From contig NW_003111587.1 in NCBI RefSeq assembly GCF_000003605.2, positions 1 through 17,982 on the forward strand: 17,982 nucleotides of DNA. The letters are read 5' to 3'. Each line of letters opens with the position of its first letter. Within the stretch, counting starts at the first letter, position 1. Origin of the DNA: Saccoglossus kowalevskii. Its lineage: Eukaryota > Hemichordata > Enteropneusta > Harrimaniidae. The translations under genes and the position numbers were made by a program. The notes under the pieces are model-generated. The model made no database searches and was not told the DNA's origin. It saw nothing but the letters and a program-made list of their open reading frames with translations. Below are positions 1 to 8,858 of this stretch, piece by piece.

Positions 1-984
1 TTTAGTTCTTTCTTGTTTGCTGAGTGGTTTTCCTAAGTTGACCTATAGATAAAACATAATGATGAAAACCGTTGCATGATTCAAGTATTGTAAAGGTTGT
101 TATTTGTCGTGGGCACTATCTGAACAGTACGATACCAGGCCCACTAAGCTTGTCAATCAGTGTACATCAGTTATAGTAGCTATTTCTGTTTGAATGGCGA
201 CCAATTATGCAGATTGTTTTTGTGATGTTTAGTCACAGGAGATTTGGGTCACACCATAGTGGGCGAGTGTTAGTATTATTTAACTATTGTATATTTAATT
301 AATCAGTTTAGGGCAGTTGTCATATTCAAACTCATTTTATTGAAATACCTCAATTGTCTGGTGTCTCTATATCGGAGAGTCATAATTTGCCTATTGGTGC
401 ATCATGAAGATCTTTACCGACTTGGTGCACAATGATTATTTGCAGTTTTTAGGTGGGTTGTATTTAACTGCTGACAAGAAACACAGCATAACTCCCATAT
501 TATACCATTTTCCATTGAGAGTCCAGATCAAAAAACGCATGGATAGATGGATACAAAATAACGATGCAATTTCTCTTCCTTTTTGCACAGACAATACTGG
601 CTAAAATATAGATGGGAACAATCCTGAGACTAATGAACTTTGTCATGTTTGTTCTTCAAATAATACGTCATATATTTACATGTATTTTAATATCCCTTAA
701 AGATTAATATATATCATGAATTGTGTAAAAGTTCCCAAATATGAATATGCAAAACAAAATACACTGGCCAGAAATTCGAAAGGCAAAAAAACTAAACTTT
801 TTTTTATTTATATTATCAACAGTATAAAGTCATCCTTCTATTTGTATATATTTCCATGTCAATAAAATGTTTTTATTTCAGCCCCATATTAACTTCCAAA
901 TATGATGGTTAGATTCAAATTGTTTCAGATAATTTGTAGAAAAGACTGAATACCAATTTTCATTATACTGCTATTGCTACTTAC
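1..984. other. AT-rich DNA 3' of the broken gene, no assigned gene
   Basis: A 66-codon ATG frame at 404-604 (plus) has no recognisable motif and no splice support, so I do not call it. On the minus strand, several TTTATT-type runs near 800-880 could act as poly(A) signals (AATAAA in the sense of the gene), but such matches are frequent in AT-rich DNA. No RNA gene or element was seen. Confidence 0.5.
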
Positions 985-1130
985 TCTTTCCAGTGGCTCA
1001 TTCTCATCACTTTAATCTGAGGCCGCATCTTCAGAATCGAACGGCGCATCTTCAGAAACATTGCTACTAGGTGCTTGCTGACTGTATATCAAATCATAAA
1101 GGAACCATCTCTCTTCATTAACAATTGTAC
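985..1130 (-). CDS. Exon 6 of the DUF7869-like gene, acidic tail with TAA
   Basis: The acceptor is ttctctgtag|GTACAA and the donor-like end GAAAGA|gtaagt. The two leading bases complete the Gly codon split at the end of exon 5. The product is TIVNEERWFLYDLIYSQQ, then an acidic Ser-rich tail (SEDAPFDSEDAASD), then TAA at 1012-1014, then SDENEPLER before the good donor. The TAA could be the authentic stop, with the donor fortuitous. The same acidic composition continues past it and a consensus donor follows, so it may instead be a third inactivating change. No further exon was identified with confidence. Confidence 0.55.
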
Positions 1131-1563
1131 CTACAGAGAAAATTTACTTTTGATAACAATATAACACTTAATGTCACTCTTGGGCGAGATAGAATTTGTA
1201 TTCAAAAGAATAGTATATAAGTTATTGCACGCACGTAAACTCAGACGATGCTGGCAAGGTTTAATTATATGTTGTCGATGACAATCAGTAATGTGATAGC
1301 AAAGCTAAATATGTAGTTCCTAACAGATTTATTCATTCTCCAATATTTCAGGACAATGTTTAATAGTCTACCATGTACTGATATTTATGTTTTTCAGAAA
1401 TGTTTGGTTTGAACTATGTATTTATTCGTTTGTTACCATGTGTAATAAAGACAAATAATTTTCTAATGCATTTAAACATCCCTATATTTATCAACCTTAA
1501 CTGAGATGGTCTTATAATCACAACTCTCATCTGAACTATGGAAAATATAAAAATGGCACTCAC

Positions 1564-2038
1564 CGTGTATATTTGATTTCTCAATCAAATTATTGATGAA
1601 ATCATTCCACCATTTTTTTGTACTTGCTTTCATATATGGATATGCTTTTCGAATATCATTCTTCAATACAGGCAGTTTCAATTCTGTATATGTTGGTTCA
1701 ACAAGGATTGGTTCGTCATCCTCTGGGTGACCTATCTGGGTGCTCCACTTTTTAAAACATAAATTGGCTTTGCCTGGTTCGTCTCTTGTAATTTTGAAGA
1801 TGTGAGATTGACTGTGTTTCTGGATATCATTTATGGCATCACCAAACCAATTTTTTACATCATATATTCTATCTAATAACTCAACTGTTGCATCATACTT
1901 CTTAAAGGACTTGGGTAAGCCTCACATTAATTCATCCAATGTCAGGGCATCATTGTGATTAAGCCAAGTGGAGTATCGACTGAATACTTGGTCAATATCC
2001 TCATGAGTATGACCAACCATCAGAAAAGACACTTTAAC
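1564..2038 (-). CDS. Exon 5 of the DUF7869-like gene, with in-frame TGA
   Basis: The acceptor is gatttag|GTTAAA and the donor ATACACG|gtgagt, giving 475 nt with phase 0 in and phase 1 out. It opens with VKVSFLMVGHTHEDIDQVFS, the most diagnostic motif of the family, which follows the LDNT motif in exon 4 directly after splicing. The Glu and Asp residues in HTHEDID could supply a third acidic residue, about 38-41 positions after the second Asp. About 40 codons in, an in-frame TGA lies at 1922-1924 between ELM and GLPKSFKKYD. The frame stays open for more than 110 codons beyond it (DRIYDVKNWFGDAI, IFKITRDEPGKANLCFKKW, KASTKKWWNDFINNL), so the stop looks like a nonsense change in former coding sequence. 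Confidence 0.75.
1922..1924 (-). other. In-frame TGA in exon 5
   Basis: The minus strand reads TTA ATG TGA GGC TTA inside a frame that is open on both sides and has family-like sequence after it. CGA to TGA, a CpG transition, is the simplest origin, but the ancestral codon is inferred. Confidence 0.7.
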
Positions 2039-2799
2039 CTAAATCAACCAAAAATAAAAAGTATAAATATAGTGATTATACTTCTATGTTCAATGCATTT
2101 GATTATTGATGTAAATGAGATTCCAAAACCAAAGTACTTGAAATGTGCAACCTAGAGATGTTAGGAAGTGATGTTATGTAAAAGGAATAACATGATTCAA
2201 TATATTTTGACTAAACAAAACACACCAAAATAAAAGTTACTTAACAATTACAGATTGTGTCAGTTATTATCTCAAGTAACAGAGAAAGGTCTTGCTTAGG
2301 TTAATAAGGCTGTTGAAGGATTCTCTGTCTCAAATAGAAAATGACATGTTGATACATTTGTTATGTTAACACGACCCAAATAAAATAGTCTTGATAAAGA
2401 GTAAGTTTAACTTTTGGCATCAAAATTGTTTGTCTTACATCAAGTCGGCAAATGTTTTTCAGATTAGTTTATCTCATTAGTTTCATTTTTAGTCCCTGTT
2501 CCAGGCGCAGCCTCAAAAGGGGAATATAGTTTCTAATTTCTGGTTTATATCTGTGAGGTCTCTAACATTTTTTCAAAAATTTTGCAGCAGATTTTGATGG
2601 CAGGTTGATGTACAAGTCTCTGCCAAATATGCACGCAATGTTTTTTTCCAGATCTGAAAATCTTAAGTGTTCTTTTTTCATGATTTTTATCCAAATGACC
2701 TCTTCCAACACCGCTGAGAGAACAACTGAGCATGCTCAAAATAAATAATTAGCTGAGATTGTAATGGTAAAGTTTTCAGTGATGTCATGACCGGGTCAT
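2039..2799. other. Intron 4, distal part; no gene seen
   Basis: This is AT-rich intronic sequence of the minus-strand gene, between exon 5 and the inverted-repeat element. Short open frames on both strands (around 2545-2893) lack ATG context, family motifs and splice support. The stretch around 2560-2760 has the look of dispersed repeat DNA, but I cannot prove that from one copy. Confidence 0.4.
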
Positions 2800-2924
2800 G
2801 TATTACCATATTTGTCAAGGTAAGAGCCCAGGGTCCTAACATGAAAAATTGCCAAAAAATATGGGTGGGTCTATGCCCGGACATCCCCTGCAAAAAAACA
2901 AAACAAGCAGCCTCTCGGCTGAGA

Positions 2925-3462
2925 TAGCTCCGCTGTTAGCAATGCACATTTCAATTAAAGAACAGAAAATTAACAATATGCATAGTATCAATGCAATGGG
3001 ACTTGTTTTCAACAAGAATTCAAAAATATCATTTTTCACCATAAATGATTGTGGTTTTTAACAAGAAGAAAATGTCACTTTTTACCAGAAATGACAAAAA
3101 AAAATCATCAAAATTAGAGAATTGAAGATATCATCATGAAATGAACAAATCTGAAAGAGGTCCACATGTAGTACCTATATATGTAATATCAAAGCAATTG
3201 GACTTGCGGTTTTCAACAAGAAGTCAAAAATATCACTTTTTACCAAAAATTACAAAAATATTCACCAAAATTAGAGAATTAAAGATATGATCATGAAATG
3301 AACAAATCTGGGAGAGGTCTAACCAAGTACATATACACAAGTATCAAAGCATTCAGGCTTGTAGTTTTCAGAAAGAAGTAGAAAAAATTAAACATTGACA
3401 CGACGACGACGGACAATCACTCATATGCTAAGCACCGCTTGACAAAGTCGACAGCGGAGCTA
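2925..3462. mobile_element. Smaller element nested in the first, 12-bp perfect terminal inverted repeats
   Basis: The sequence tagctccgctgt at 2925-2936 recurs as its exact reverse complement at 3451-3462. Between them lie tandem units of about 155 bp and a gacgacgacgg run near the right end. There is no coding sequence. The position inside the larger element suggests a later insertion, or that both pairs of inverted repeats belong to one composite element. Confidence 0.5.
3060..3400. repeat. About 155-bp tandem repeat, roughly two and a half diverged copies
   Basis: Matching phrases recur at about 3060, 3214 and 3370. They are aacaagaag, then tcacttttta, then attagagaatt, then gatatcatcatgaaatgaac or its one-base variant, then a tatcaaagcaatt-type end. 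A partial earlier unit is visible from about 2983. Copies differ by substitutions and short indels, so the expansion is old. Confidence 0.6.
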
Positions 3463-3953
3463 AAAAAGAATTCCCATTTCTGCTTTAATACACATTTGCT
3501 GACTAATATGATTCAGATAAAAAAATCTTTTAAATTACGAACACGCTGCCCTGAATGCAGAACGTGAAATTACTTATTTTTCTGTCGTAGCTATTTTACG
3601 CAATTGGCAATTATTTATCAAGGATTTTCATCAGAATCACAACAAACTGCAAAGAGGTCAACTATAAACATAAATAGTTTTTGTTATTATTTTATTACAA
3701 GTGTAAAAAAAGACCCCTGGGCGTATGCCAGGTTATGACCTCAATTTCTTTATTGTATCAAAAGTGGAGGGAGGATTTGCTTGGCCATGGGCTCTTACCT
3801 GGATAAATACGGTATTTTAACATGAGTATATTTTATAATTAAATGACCGGAGCTGTGACATTCATGTCTTGTTATCATTGGAATAATTTTCATATAGTTA
3901 AACCCAATCACATAAGTATGAACATAGAAGTGCTAGATGTAGAAATTACTCAC

Positions 3954-4348
3954 CTTCTCAAAAACACTTAATTCTACTAAGAGACAACACAGTGCCAATA
4001 ACCATCTGTTCTTGTTTTCTCTTGGTGTGTTGTCCAATTGTAGGTAAAGGATTTTAGGCAAATCATTCCCAAACTGCTTAAACGTTTGAAGTAAAATGTT
4101 ACAAGTAAGATTGCCATCGTGAGGCCACTTAAAGAGGTCATAGTACCCTAACAAACAGCGACCATGAACAATAACTCCAGTCAAATGTGCCTTTAACTTC
4201 CAGATAGTGGATGTTGTTTTTGACACTCTTTGAAAATGTGGCAGATTTGTCTTGTCTGAATCCATTTCATCAATAATAATGGATGCATATCTTTTTTGGG
4301 TGTTCTTTAGCTTTCTGAATATGTTTATAGTATTTCAATTTTTCAGTA
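3954..4348 (-). CDS. Exon 4 of the DUF7869-like gene (catalytic-like core), frameshifted
   Basis: The acceptor is tcattattttcag|TACTG behind a long pyrimidine tract, and the donor is GAGAAG|gtgagt. The first part, in the phase set by exon 3, reads TEKLKYYKHIQKAKEHPK. The continuation (YASIIIDEMDSDKTNLPHF) lies in another frame, so one extra base sits in the A-run of the minus strand (T-run 4292-4297). The exon length of 395 nt is one base more than its flanking phases allow, which independently supports the lesion. Further motifs are RVSKTT, VIVHGRCLLGYYDLFKWPHD and LYLQLDNTPRENKNRWLL, ending LLVELSVFEK. The first Asp (IIID) and the second (QLDN) are 78 residues apart, a spacing compatible with an RNase H-like D..D pair (inference). 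Confidence 0.78.
4292..4297 (-). other. Homopolymer frameshift in exon 4
   Basis: Six T on the plus strand (six A in the sense of the gene) interrupt an otherwise continuous reading. HPK upstream and YASIIIDEMDS downstream belong to one conserved stretch but lie in different frames. Removing one base restores continuity and makes the exon length agree with its splice phases. Confidence 0.75.
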
Positions 4349-4835
4349 CTGAAAATAATGAAAAAATAAATAAAAGCAAATCATGATAGACAAACACTTT
4401 TCAGAAGAATGGTTTCCACGCATCATTGTCACACTTGTTGGCTCACTTTCGGTGATGCTTAACAATTGCCCTATATAAGACAATTGTGGCAGCTAAATAT
4501 CTGAATGCAGGGGTTACAACATTCAATCTATTCCAAGGACTACATGAATATGTATTTGAATATTTCAAGTCAGAGTTGGCGGCTGAAAACAAAGTTATTG
4601 TCTACTGAGAAGATTATATCAATCTATGGTGGGTGATAAACAGGATTTTACTAGTATCTTCAAGAAATGGTGATTTATTTATTTTTTTCTCATAATTTTC
4701 GTTGAATTTGTCAGTGGTGCAATGCGATTAATGTCTTTGTTGTAACTGTTACCGTCCCTCTGACAAGGCAGCAGTGTGACAGTTTTTTTACAGGCAGAAT
4801 ATAACAATTAACTACAGACTTTGAACAAATTTTAC
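4349..4835. other. Intron 3
   Basis: This is the intron between exons 3 and 4 on the minus strand. It begins gtaaaa at 4835 and ends in a long T/C-rich tract before the AG at 4350-4349. No other feature was seen. Confidence 0.6.
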
Positions 4836-4957
4836 CTTTGTCTTTTCAGATGTTTTTCTCTTTTTTTAAACAACTTTTCTCTGACAAGCTTGCTTCTTGT
4901 TGCTTCTATCTGCTTCTTTAACAAAGTGCATTTGTTACAGTTTGCAAATCGGTTGAC
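4836..4957 (-). CDS. Exon 3 of the DUF7869-like gene (Cys knuckle, basic helix)
   Basis: This 122-nt exon encodes about 40 residues. The acceptor is aaattacag|GTCAAC and the donor AGACAAAG|gtaaaa. It was found by searching for the Cys-containing segment expected between exons 2 and 4. The product begins VNRFANCNKCTLLKKQIEA and ends with a Lys/Arg-rich helix (KKREKHLKRQ). F..C..C followed by a charged helix is the typical family pattern and suggests a zinc knuckle. Phase 0 in and phase 2 out match both neighbours, which strongly supports the assignment. The reading frame is intact. Confidence 0.75.
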
Positions 4958-5698
4958 CTGTAATTTATTTATAATATGAAGAAGAGTCAAATGTTATGTT
5001 ATACTAATCTAAATTATCATTATTGAAATTTACACTTCATAAATAACAAAACAACCCTAATTAATTTTATGGCTCAAATCATGGTGTGTGTCAAACTATC
5101 GAGAATTCACTCAAGCTCATATTTTGTATTATTAGCCAAGCGACATCTGAACTTCACTGATACAGAATTTTCTTGAGTAATGTTTTGTTAACAAATATTT
5201 AACAAGGTGTTCAATGAAACAAATTTTGCTTATCAATTTTTTGCTCAACTTTGCAAAATTTGATCAATTTACCTCTTTTACAAAAAGATCAACATTATTT
5301 ACAGAAGATAACAGAATATGAGTTTGCTTTTTTTGTTTTTGACTAAAATATCAACAATGTTGAATTTACCTGCTATATTCCAAATGGGGTATATTGATGG
5401 GTGACACCAGTGGTCAAATGCGTTTGGTTATCGGGGTTAGTGCCAAGGGATATGAATATTAAAACTAAGTTGGTGAAAGGGAGGAAGAAAAATTGTGTAT
5501 TCTAGCTTGAGAATTGTGTGGGTTATACAGCATAAAACTGGTGCAAAGGATTTGGGGTACAACAAATCCTTTAAATCTGCCTGCATAAACGATACTAACT
5601 CCTTATATATTTGTTTGTGTTACTGGAAAAAAAAATAGAATTTTACTTGAGACTGTTATTTCTGGTGTGAATGTAAATAAATAATAATGCTTACTTAC
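4958..5698. other. Intron 2, AT-rich, with one small hairpin
   Basis: This is the intron between exons 2 and 3, starting gtaagtaagc at 5698 on the minus strand. It contains a perfect 9-bp inverted repeat (aaaggattt at 5545-5553 and aaatccttt at 5564-5572) around a 10-nt loop. I have no evidence that this is more than chance. No additional exon is required by the splice phases. Confidence 0.55.
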
Positions 5699-5967
5699 AC
5701 TTGGGATGGAAACATGGGCATAGTACTGCTCCCACAAAGAATAAAAATATGGCAGGGAACACAATCCTTCATGAGGATACTCTTCCACCATATTGTTATA
5801 TATGTCAGTCTTTGACAAACAAGATGGCAAATGTAGCTTATCATGATCAGGCAACCTATCGGCAAATTTCTTGAAGTAACCACCCATCCATGATAACACT
5901 CTGTACGTAGACTCGCTGTGTATGCCCCTCTTATGAAAATTTGGAGGCATGTAACTCCGAACTCCAG
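5699..5967 (-). CDS. Exon 2 of the DUF7869-like gene
   Basis: The acceptor is ttgttgttag|CTGG and the donor CCAAGT|gtaagt, both close to consensus. The exon is 269 nt. Its first two bases complete an Ala codon with the last base of exon 1, leaving 89 whole codons and phase 0. The product carries GVRSYMPPNFHKRGIHSES, a basic and aromatic segment, then HLPSCLSKTDIYNNMVEEYP, and ends LPYFYSLWEQYYAHVSIPS. The LPS(C/S)..K..(I/V)(Y/W) stretch and the Y..F..LW....PHV-like end are family landmarks just before the Cys knuckle. No stop or frameshift is seen in this exon. Confidence 0.75.
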
Positions 5968-6178
5968 CTAACAACAAAATAGAGAAATGTAAACAATATT
6001 GCCATGGTCAAAATGGGAAATATTTTAATGATTCAGTATATTGGCTCCTATTAGAGATGCACTTCTAATAGGATAATACAATACATGTGTATACAATCTA
6101 AATTTGGCAAGCAAAATATTAGCAATAGAAATTAAACTGTTTACAGTAATTTCAACTTTAGAAATGGTGGTGAATTAC

Positions 6179-6483
6179 CGTTGAATTGACGTTTCAAAAG
6201 ATACCATCTTGACTTGGTTAAACCTAACACCAATCTCCATGCAAGGCAGCATACTTCTGCTGTTCCAATGATAAATAGAAACTTATGACAACTTATATCT
6301 TCAGCAACATCTTTTGAGCTATGCATTTCTAGGTACTGAACAATCCATTCCCTCTGGTCGTACATAGTCATATCGTTGAAGCTGGCCCGGAGATTCATAG
6401 CATCAGATAATTTCAGATTAGCAAGACACATGCTAGTGCAGCAGAACATTGTCATCACAGATGATATCTTGTACACAAGTGAC
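6179..6483 (-). CDS. Exon 1 (first recognisable) of the DUF7869-like gene
   Basis: Open frame of about 101 codons ending at donor CAACG|gtaatt, with GT at 6178-6177, phase 1. It contains a Cys cluster (FCCTSMC), then LRASFNDMTMYDQREW, then CHKFLFIIGTAEVCCLAW and VLGLTKSRWYLLKRQF. A C..C region followed by an R..F segment, a VC..A block and a short GL.K.R helix is the usual N-terminal layout of this family. The 5' boundary is uncertain. The frame is closed upstream by a stop at 6486-6488, and the AG at 6485-6484 is the outermost usable acceptor, although its pyrimidine tract is poor. Acceptors further in are possible. No convincing initiator ATG upstream could be tied to it. Confidence 0.65.
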
Positions 6484-7388
6484 CTTCATGATGATAAACA
6501 AAATTTAGAGATGAACTAATTATTTTGAGAATACCAATTAACCATTCTTTAAGACAGACTGAAAAAAGAAAACGAGACAAAAACAATCAAGTCAGTGTGG
6601 AGGAAAAAACGTTGCTAAGTATTATCGTCAGGGAAAGCTATTGTGTAAGCTAGTCTGTGATTGGTTGCTGGCAATGTTTGGGGGATTTTGACCAGTTTGT
6701 GACGTACGCTTGACTTAGAGAATGTTTGGGAATCACAGTTTTTTCACTTGACAATTAATTTTCCAGTAACTTTGCATGTTTTTAACTGATGTCCCTCATC
6801 AATGAAAAATAATAAAAATTCTAAAACAGTGAATAATTGACAAAAAATAATAAATAAAAAAGATTAAAATTTGTTTTCTTTTACACAGTCTCAACATTTT
6901 TGGCAGAACAAAAACGCCCTCTTCAGGTAGTAATCAGGTAGTGATCCTCTCTTATGCAATGCTGCTCTTGAAAGTATTTTGAGGAATCCTTGGTTTTCCT
7001 CTTATATTATGGAACCAAATTATGAGAATCTATGAAATTTGTATATTCAACTTATTTAATACTATCACCCCTGGCATTGCAAGGTACATAAAAATGTACG
7101 CTATACACAAATCTATTACGAACTGCTGCAATAGGAGCGTAAATGCATTAATTATTCACTGGGTTTTAATTTTTTTCACTAAAATATTTTAACCTAATAC
7201 CCATAGAATATGCTCAAGATATTAATAATATAGTGTATATTAAGTCTTACTTTTTTTGATACATCAACATTTTGCAAAGATTCATTGTTGTCGTGAGTTG
7301 TTTTTCTCTTTGATATTGCAATACCTAATAGCACAACTGACAGAGATACGAGTAAGATGCAGGGTCAGAGACACTTTGAACGTTATTG
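6484..7388. other. AT-rich DNA upstream of the recognised exons; no gene seen
   Basis: There is a strong pyrimidine-rich acceptor-like site on the minus strand near 6561 (gttttcttttttcag), but the frame after it runs to a stop and does not connect to exon 1. The rest is AT-rich with scattered short open frames. Probably intron or 5' flank of the broken gene. Confidence 0.4.
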
Positions 7389-7722
7389 TTAAAGGAGAAC
7401 CGCTCAATCCCATAGATAGCACCACATGCTCATGGGTAATTAACTCCGCCTCTGACCACTAAGTAAATGAATGCTTATTATACTCGCTTACTCAAACTCT
7501 GATTGACAGGCATTTTGCATACATTAGCCGCCATTTTAAACTCCTGATTTTTATTTGTCGCGGCACGTTTTGACCGAAATGAACAACTTTTATACATCAA
7601 AATCCCAACCAGATTAGTGTAATCGCTAGCGCATATATTCATACCCCCGTAGAAATGTATTTGGAATCACAGCTTGATCTCTAAACACCGTGAATGGCAC
7701 AATTCCCGGAGCTCCCCTTTAA
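7389..7722. mobile_element. TTAA-bounded MITE-like element, about 334 bp
   Basis: The left end reads ttaaaggagaaccg (7389-7402). The right end, reverse complemented, reads ttaaaggggagctccg (7707-7722). The two align as TTAAAGG, then (A/G)GA(A/G)C, then CCG with a short gap, and both carry the outer TTAA expected of a piggyBac-type target duplication. The interior has no open frame of note. It contains GCCGCCATTTTA near 7527-7538, a good match to the inverse YY1 consensus. The call rests on imperfect ends only. Confidence 0.4.
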
Positions 7723-8523
7723 TGTCCAATGATTCATCATGGGAGGAGTTGTACATAATAAGTCTGCGACAAGTGATCTGTCAAGAAAGCTCCACTGTTC
7801 CACATGTTTATTTACTGGAATTTGATTTTCTAAATTATTATATTCAATACAGTTGGTGTAATAATAGTGTATTATATCTGTACTAACACTAAATAAGTAA
7901 CACTTCAAAGGTCAATTTGGCTGTAACTCTGAATTACTCAAATTCCAGTTTTATTTTCCCTTATTGTTTATAATAATCCCCAAAATAAACGATGGCGGTA
8001 TGTTTGTTGATTTTTGATCTGACAACAACAATGCTAGACAACAAGGGCCCGCCTGGCTTTTGTTGTGCATTCTACTTGCATATTGAACGCCACTAAAATG
8101 ATGAATGAACTATTGACCGGGATGGCTGTTCCTTGCGAGGCTTTTCCTCAACTTTTTCGACGACAGTTGAATTGTTAGTATTAATAAACATCTCGCCTAA
8201 CTAGTAATTTATTAAAAACCTATATCATATTTTACTATATTCTTCAGCCCCGAATCTACGTATATTTACTACCTACCAATTTTAATGACACTGGAGCACT
8301 GGATAGGAGCACTATGACCAGATGGGCAATCATGGCATCATTTGCACACTGAACTCAACGTGTTGTCACCTTTGCAGTGGGTGGATTTTTTGAATACACA
8401 TCTCTCTAAAAGTTGCATAGTCATGCGGATTTGTTGCATGCTAAATCTTGGTAGTGCATAGCCAGCTTACTTCGAGTAACGAAATTTTATAATGAATGAT
8501 TTTCCATTTTACATGCCATTTAC
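7723..8523. other. Non-coding stretch with small inverted repeat
   Basis: No convincing gene. acaacaa (8038-8044) and ttgttgt (8060-8066) form a short imperfect stem around a GC-rich core. CGATGGCGGT near 7990-7999 is another YY1-like match. Both are minor. Confidence 0.35.
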
Positions 8524-8665
8524 CAAAAATAAAATTCCGCAATGCATCTCGGAAAATGTCATCACCTGATCGTGTCACGTGGTTTGATGGCTGTTGTGCA
8601 AACATTCGATCTCGCGTGACAACGCACACAGTTTTTGGTGTTTTTTGTAATTTATTTTGTGCCAT
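8524..8665 (-). CDS. Weak candidate first coding exon (47 codons)
   Basis: On the minus strand an ATG at 8665 has good context (AACGATGG). It opens MAQNKLQKTPKTVCVVTRD and runs through RSGDDIFRDALRNFIF to a donor TTTTTG|gtaaat, phase 1. The surrounding 150 bp are locally richer in CpG than the window, and include a CACGTG E-box at 8576-8581 and gatctcgcgtgac near 8609-8621. This fits a promoter-proximal exon. I recognise no domain, and its phase does not match the favoured acceptor of exon 1, so an additional exon would be needed. It may be a separate gene or chance. Confidence 0.22.
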
Positions 8666-8858
8666 CGTTTTCAATTTGGTGAGAAGTGCCGACGACATCA
8701 CATAAAACAAGCCTGCTAAAACGCACTTGCCAATATTCTCTGTTCACGTTTTACATACTCTGTTGGTACACTGAATCAGAACGTAGGGCAATGTGAACGC
8801 TTTGAAAGACGCTCAATTTAATAAACACACGGTAAATTAAATAACTTAACAAACTTAC

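Larger units (their letters stand above)
2800..3818. mobile_element. Inverted-repeat (MITE-like) element inside intron 4
   Basis: The left end at 2800-2836 (tattaccatatttgtcaagg, then taagagccca) and the reverse complement of 3783-3818 (gggctcttacct, then ggataaatacgg) align over about 36 bp with roughly six differences. Weaker similarity extends inward. It includes a ggtctatgcccgg-type stretch at the left and ggcatacgcccagg in the reverse complement at the right. No transposase frame lies between the ends, so this would be non-autonomous. Target-site duplications were not clear. The exact ends are uncertain. Confidence 0.55.
985..6483 (-). pseudogene. Six-exon DUF7869-family, transposase-like gene, apparently inactivated
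   Basis: Read on the minus strand, six exons join with consistent phases: 6179-6483 ends phase 1, 5699-5967 ends phase 0, 4836-4957 ends phase 2, 3954-4348 ends phase 0 (after correcting one base), 1564-2038 ends phase 1, and 985-1130 follows. The joined product is about 570 residues. Its order of motifs matches invertebrate and fish proteins annotated DUF7869, which I recognise from memory of the family and not from a search. Their biochemical role is unknown to me. The spacing of conserved acidic residues suggests an RNase H-like, transposase-derived fold, which is inference. Three lesions are visible: a frameshift at 4292-4297, a TGA at 1922-1924 and a TAA at 1012-1014. Intact splice sites with broken reading frames suggest recent decay. 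A start exon was not identified with confidence. Sequencing error could explain the homopolymer lesion but is less likely for the TGA. Confidence 0.75.

Noticed and set aside
436-600. Possible terminal exon of the minus-strand gene after tttag at 602-601
   Set aside because: It has a compatible phase and 54 open codons, but no family motif. A second acceptor four bases on gives another frame (YCLCKKEEKLHRYF) that is equally plausible. Too ambiguous to call.
404-604. 66-codon plus-strand ATG frame
   Set aside because: No recognised domain, no splice support, and a length expected by chance. It overlaps an equally weak minus-strand frame.
2545-3061. Several overlapping 64-70-codon frames on both strands
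   Set aside because: They lie in intronic and repeat-derived DNA, mutually overlap, and show no family motifs.
5545-5572. Perfect 9-bp hairpin in intron 2 as a structured RNA or terminator
   Set aside because: It is isolated, the loop is unremarkable, and such stems are expected by chance in 18 kb of AT-rich DNA.
6540-6562. Strong acceptor-like site gttttcttttttcag on the minus strand as the start of exon 1
   Set aside because: The frame that follows reaches a stop and does not join the frame of the recognised exon without another lesion.
7674-7908. Open frames of 70-75 codons on both strands
   Set aside because: Short, overlapping, without motifs. Part of the sequence belongs to the TTAA-bounded element.
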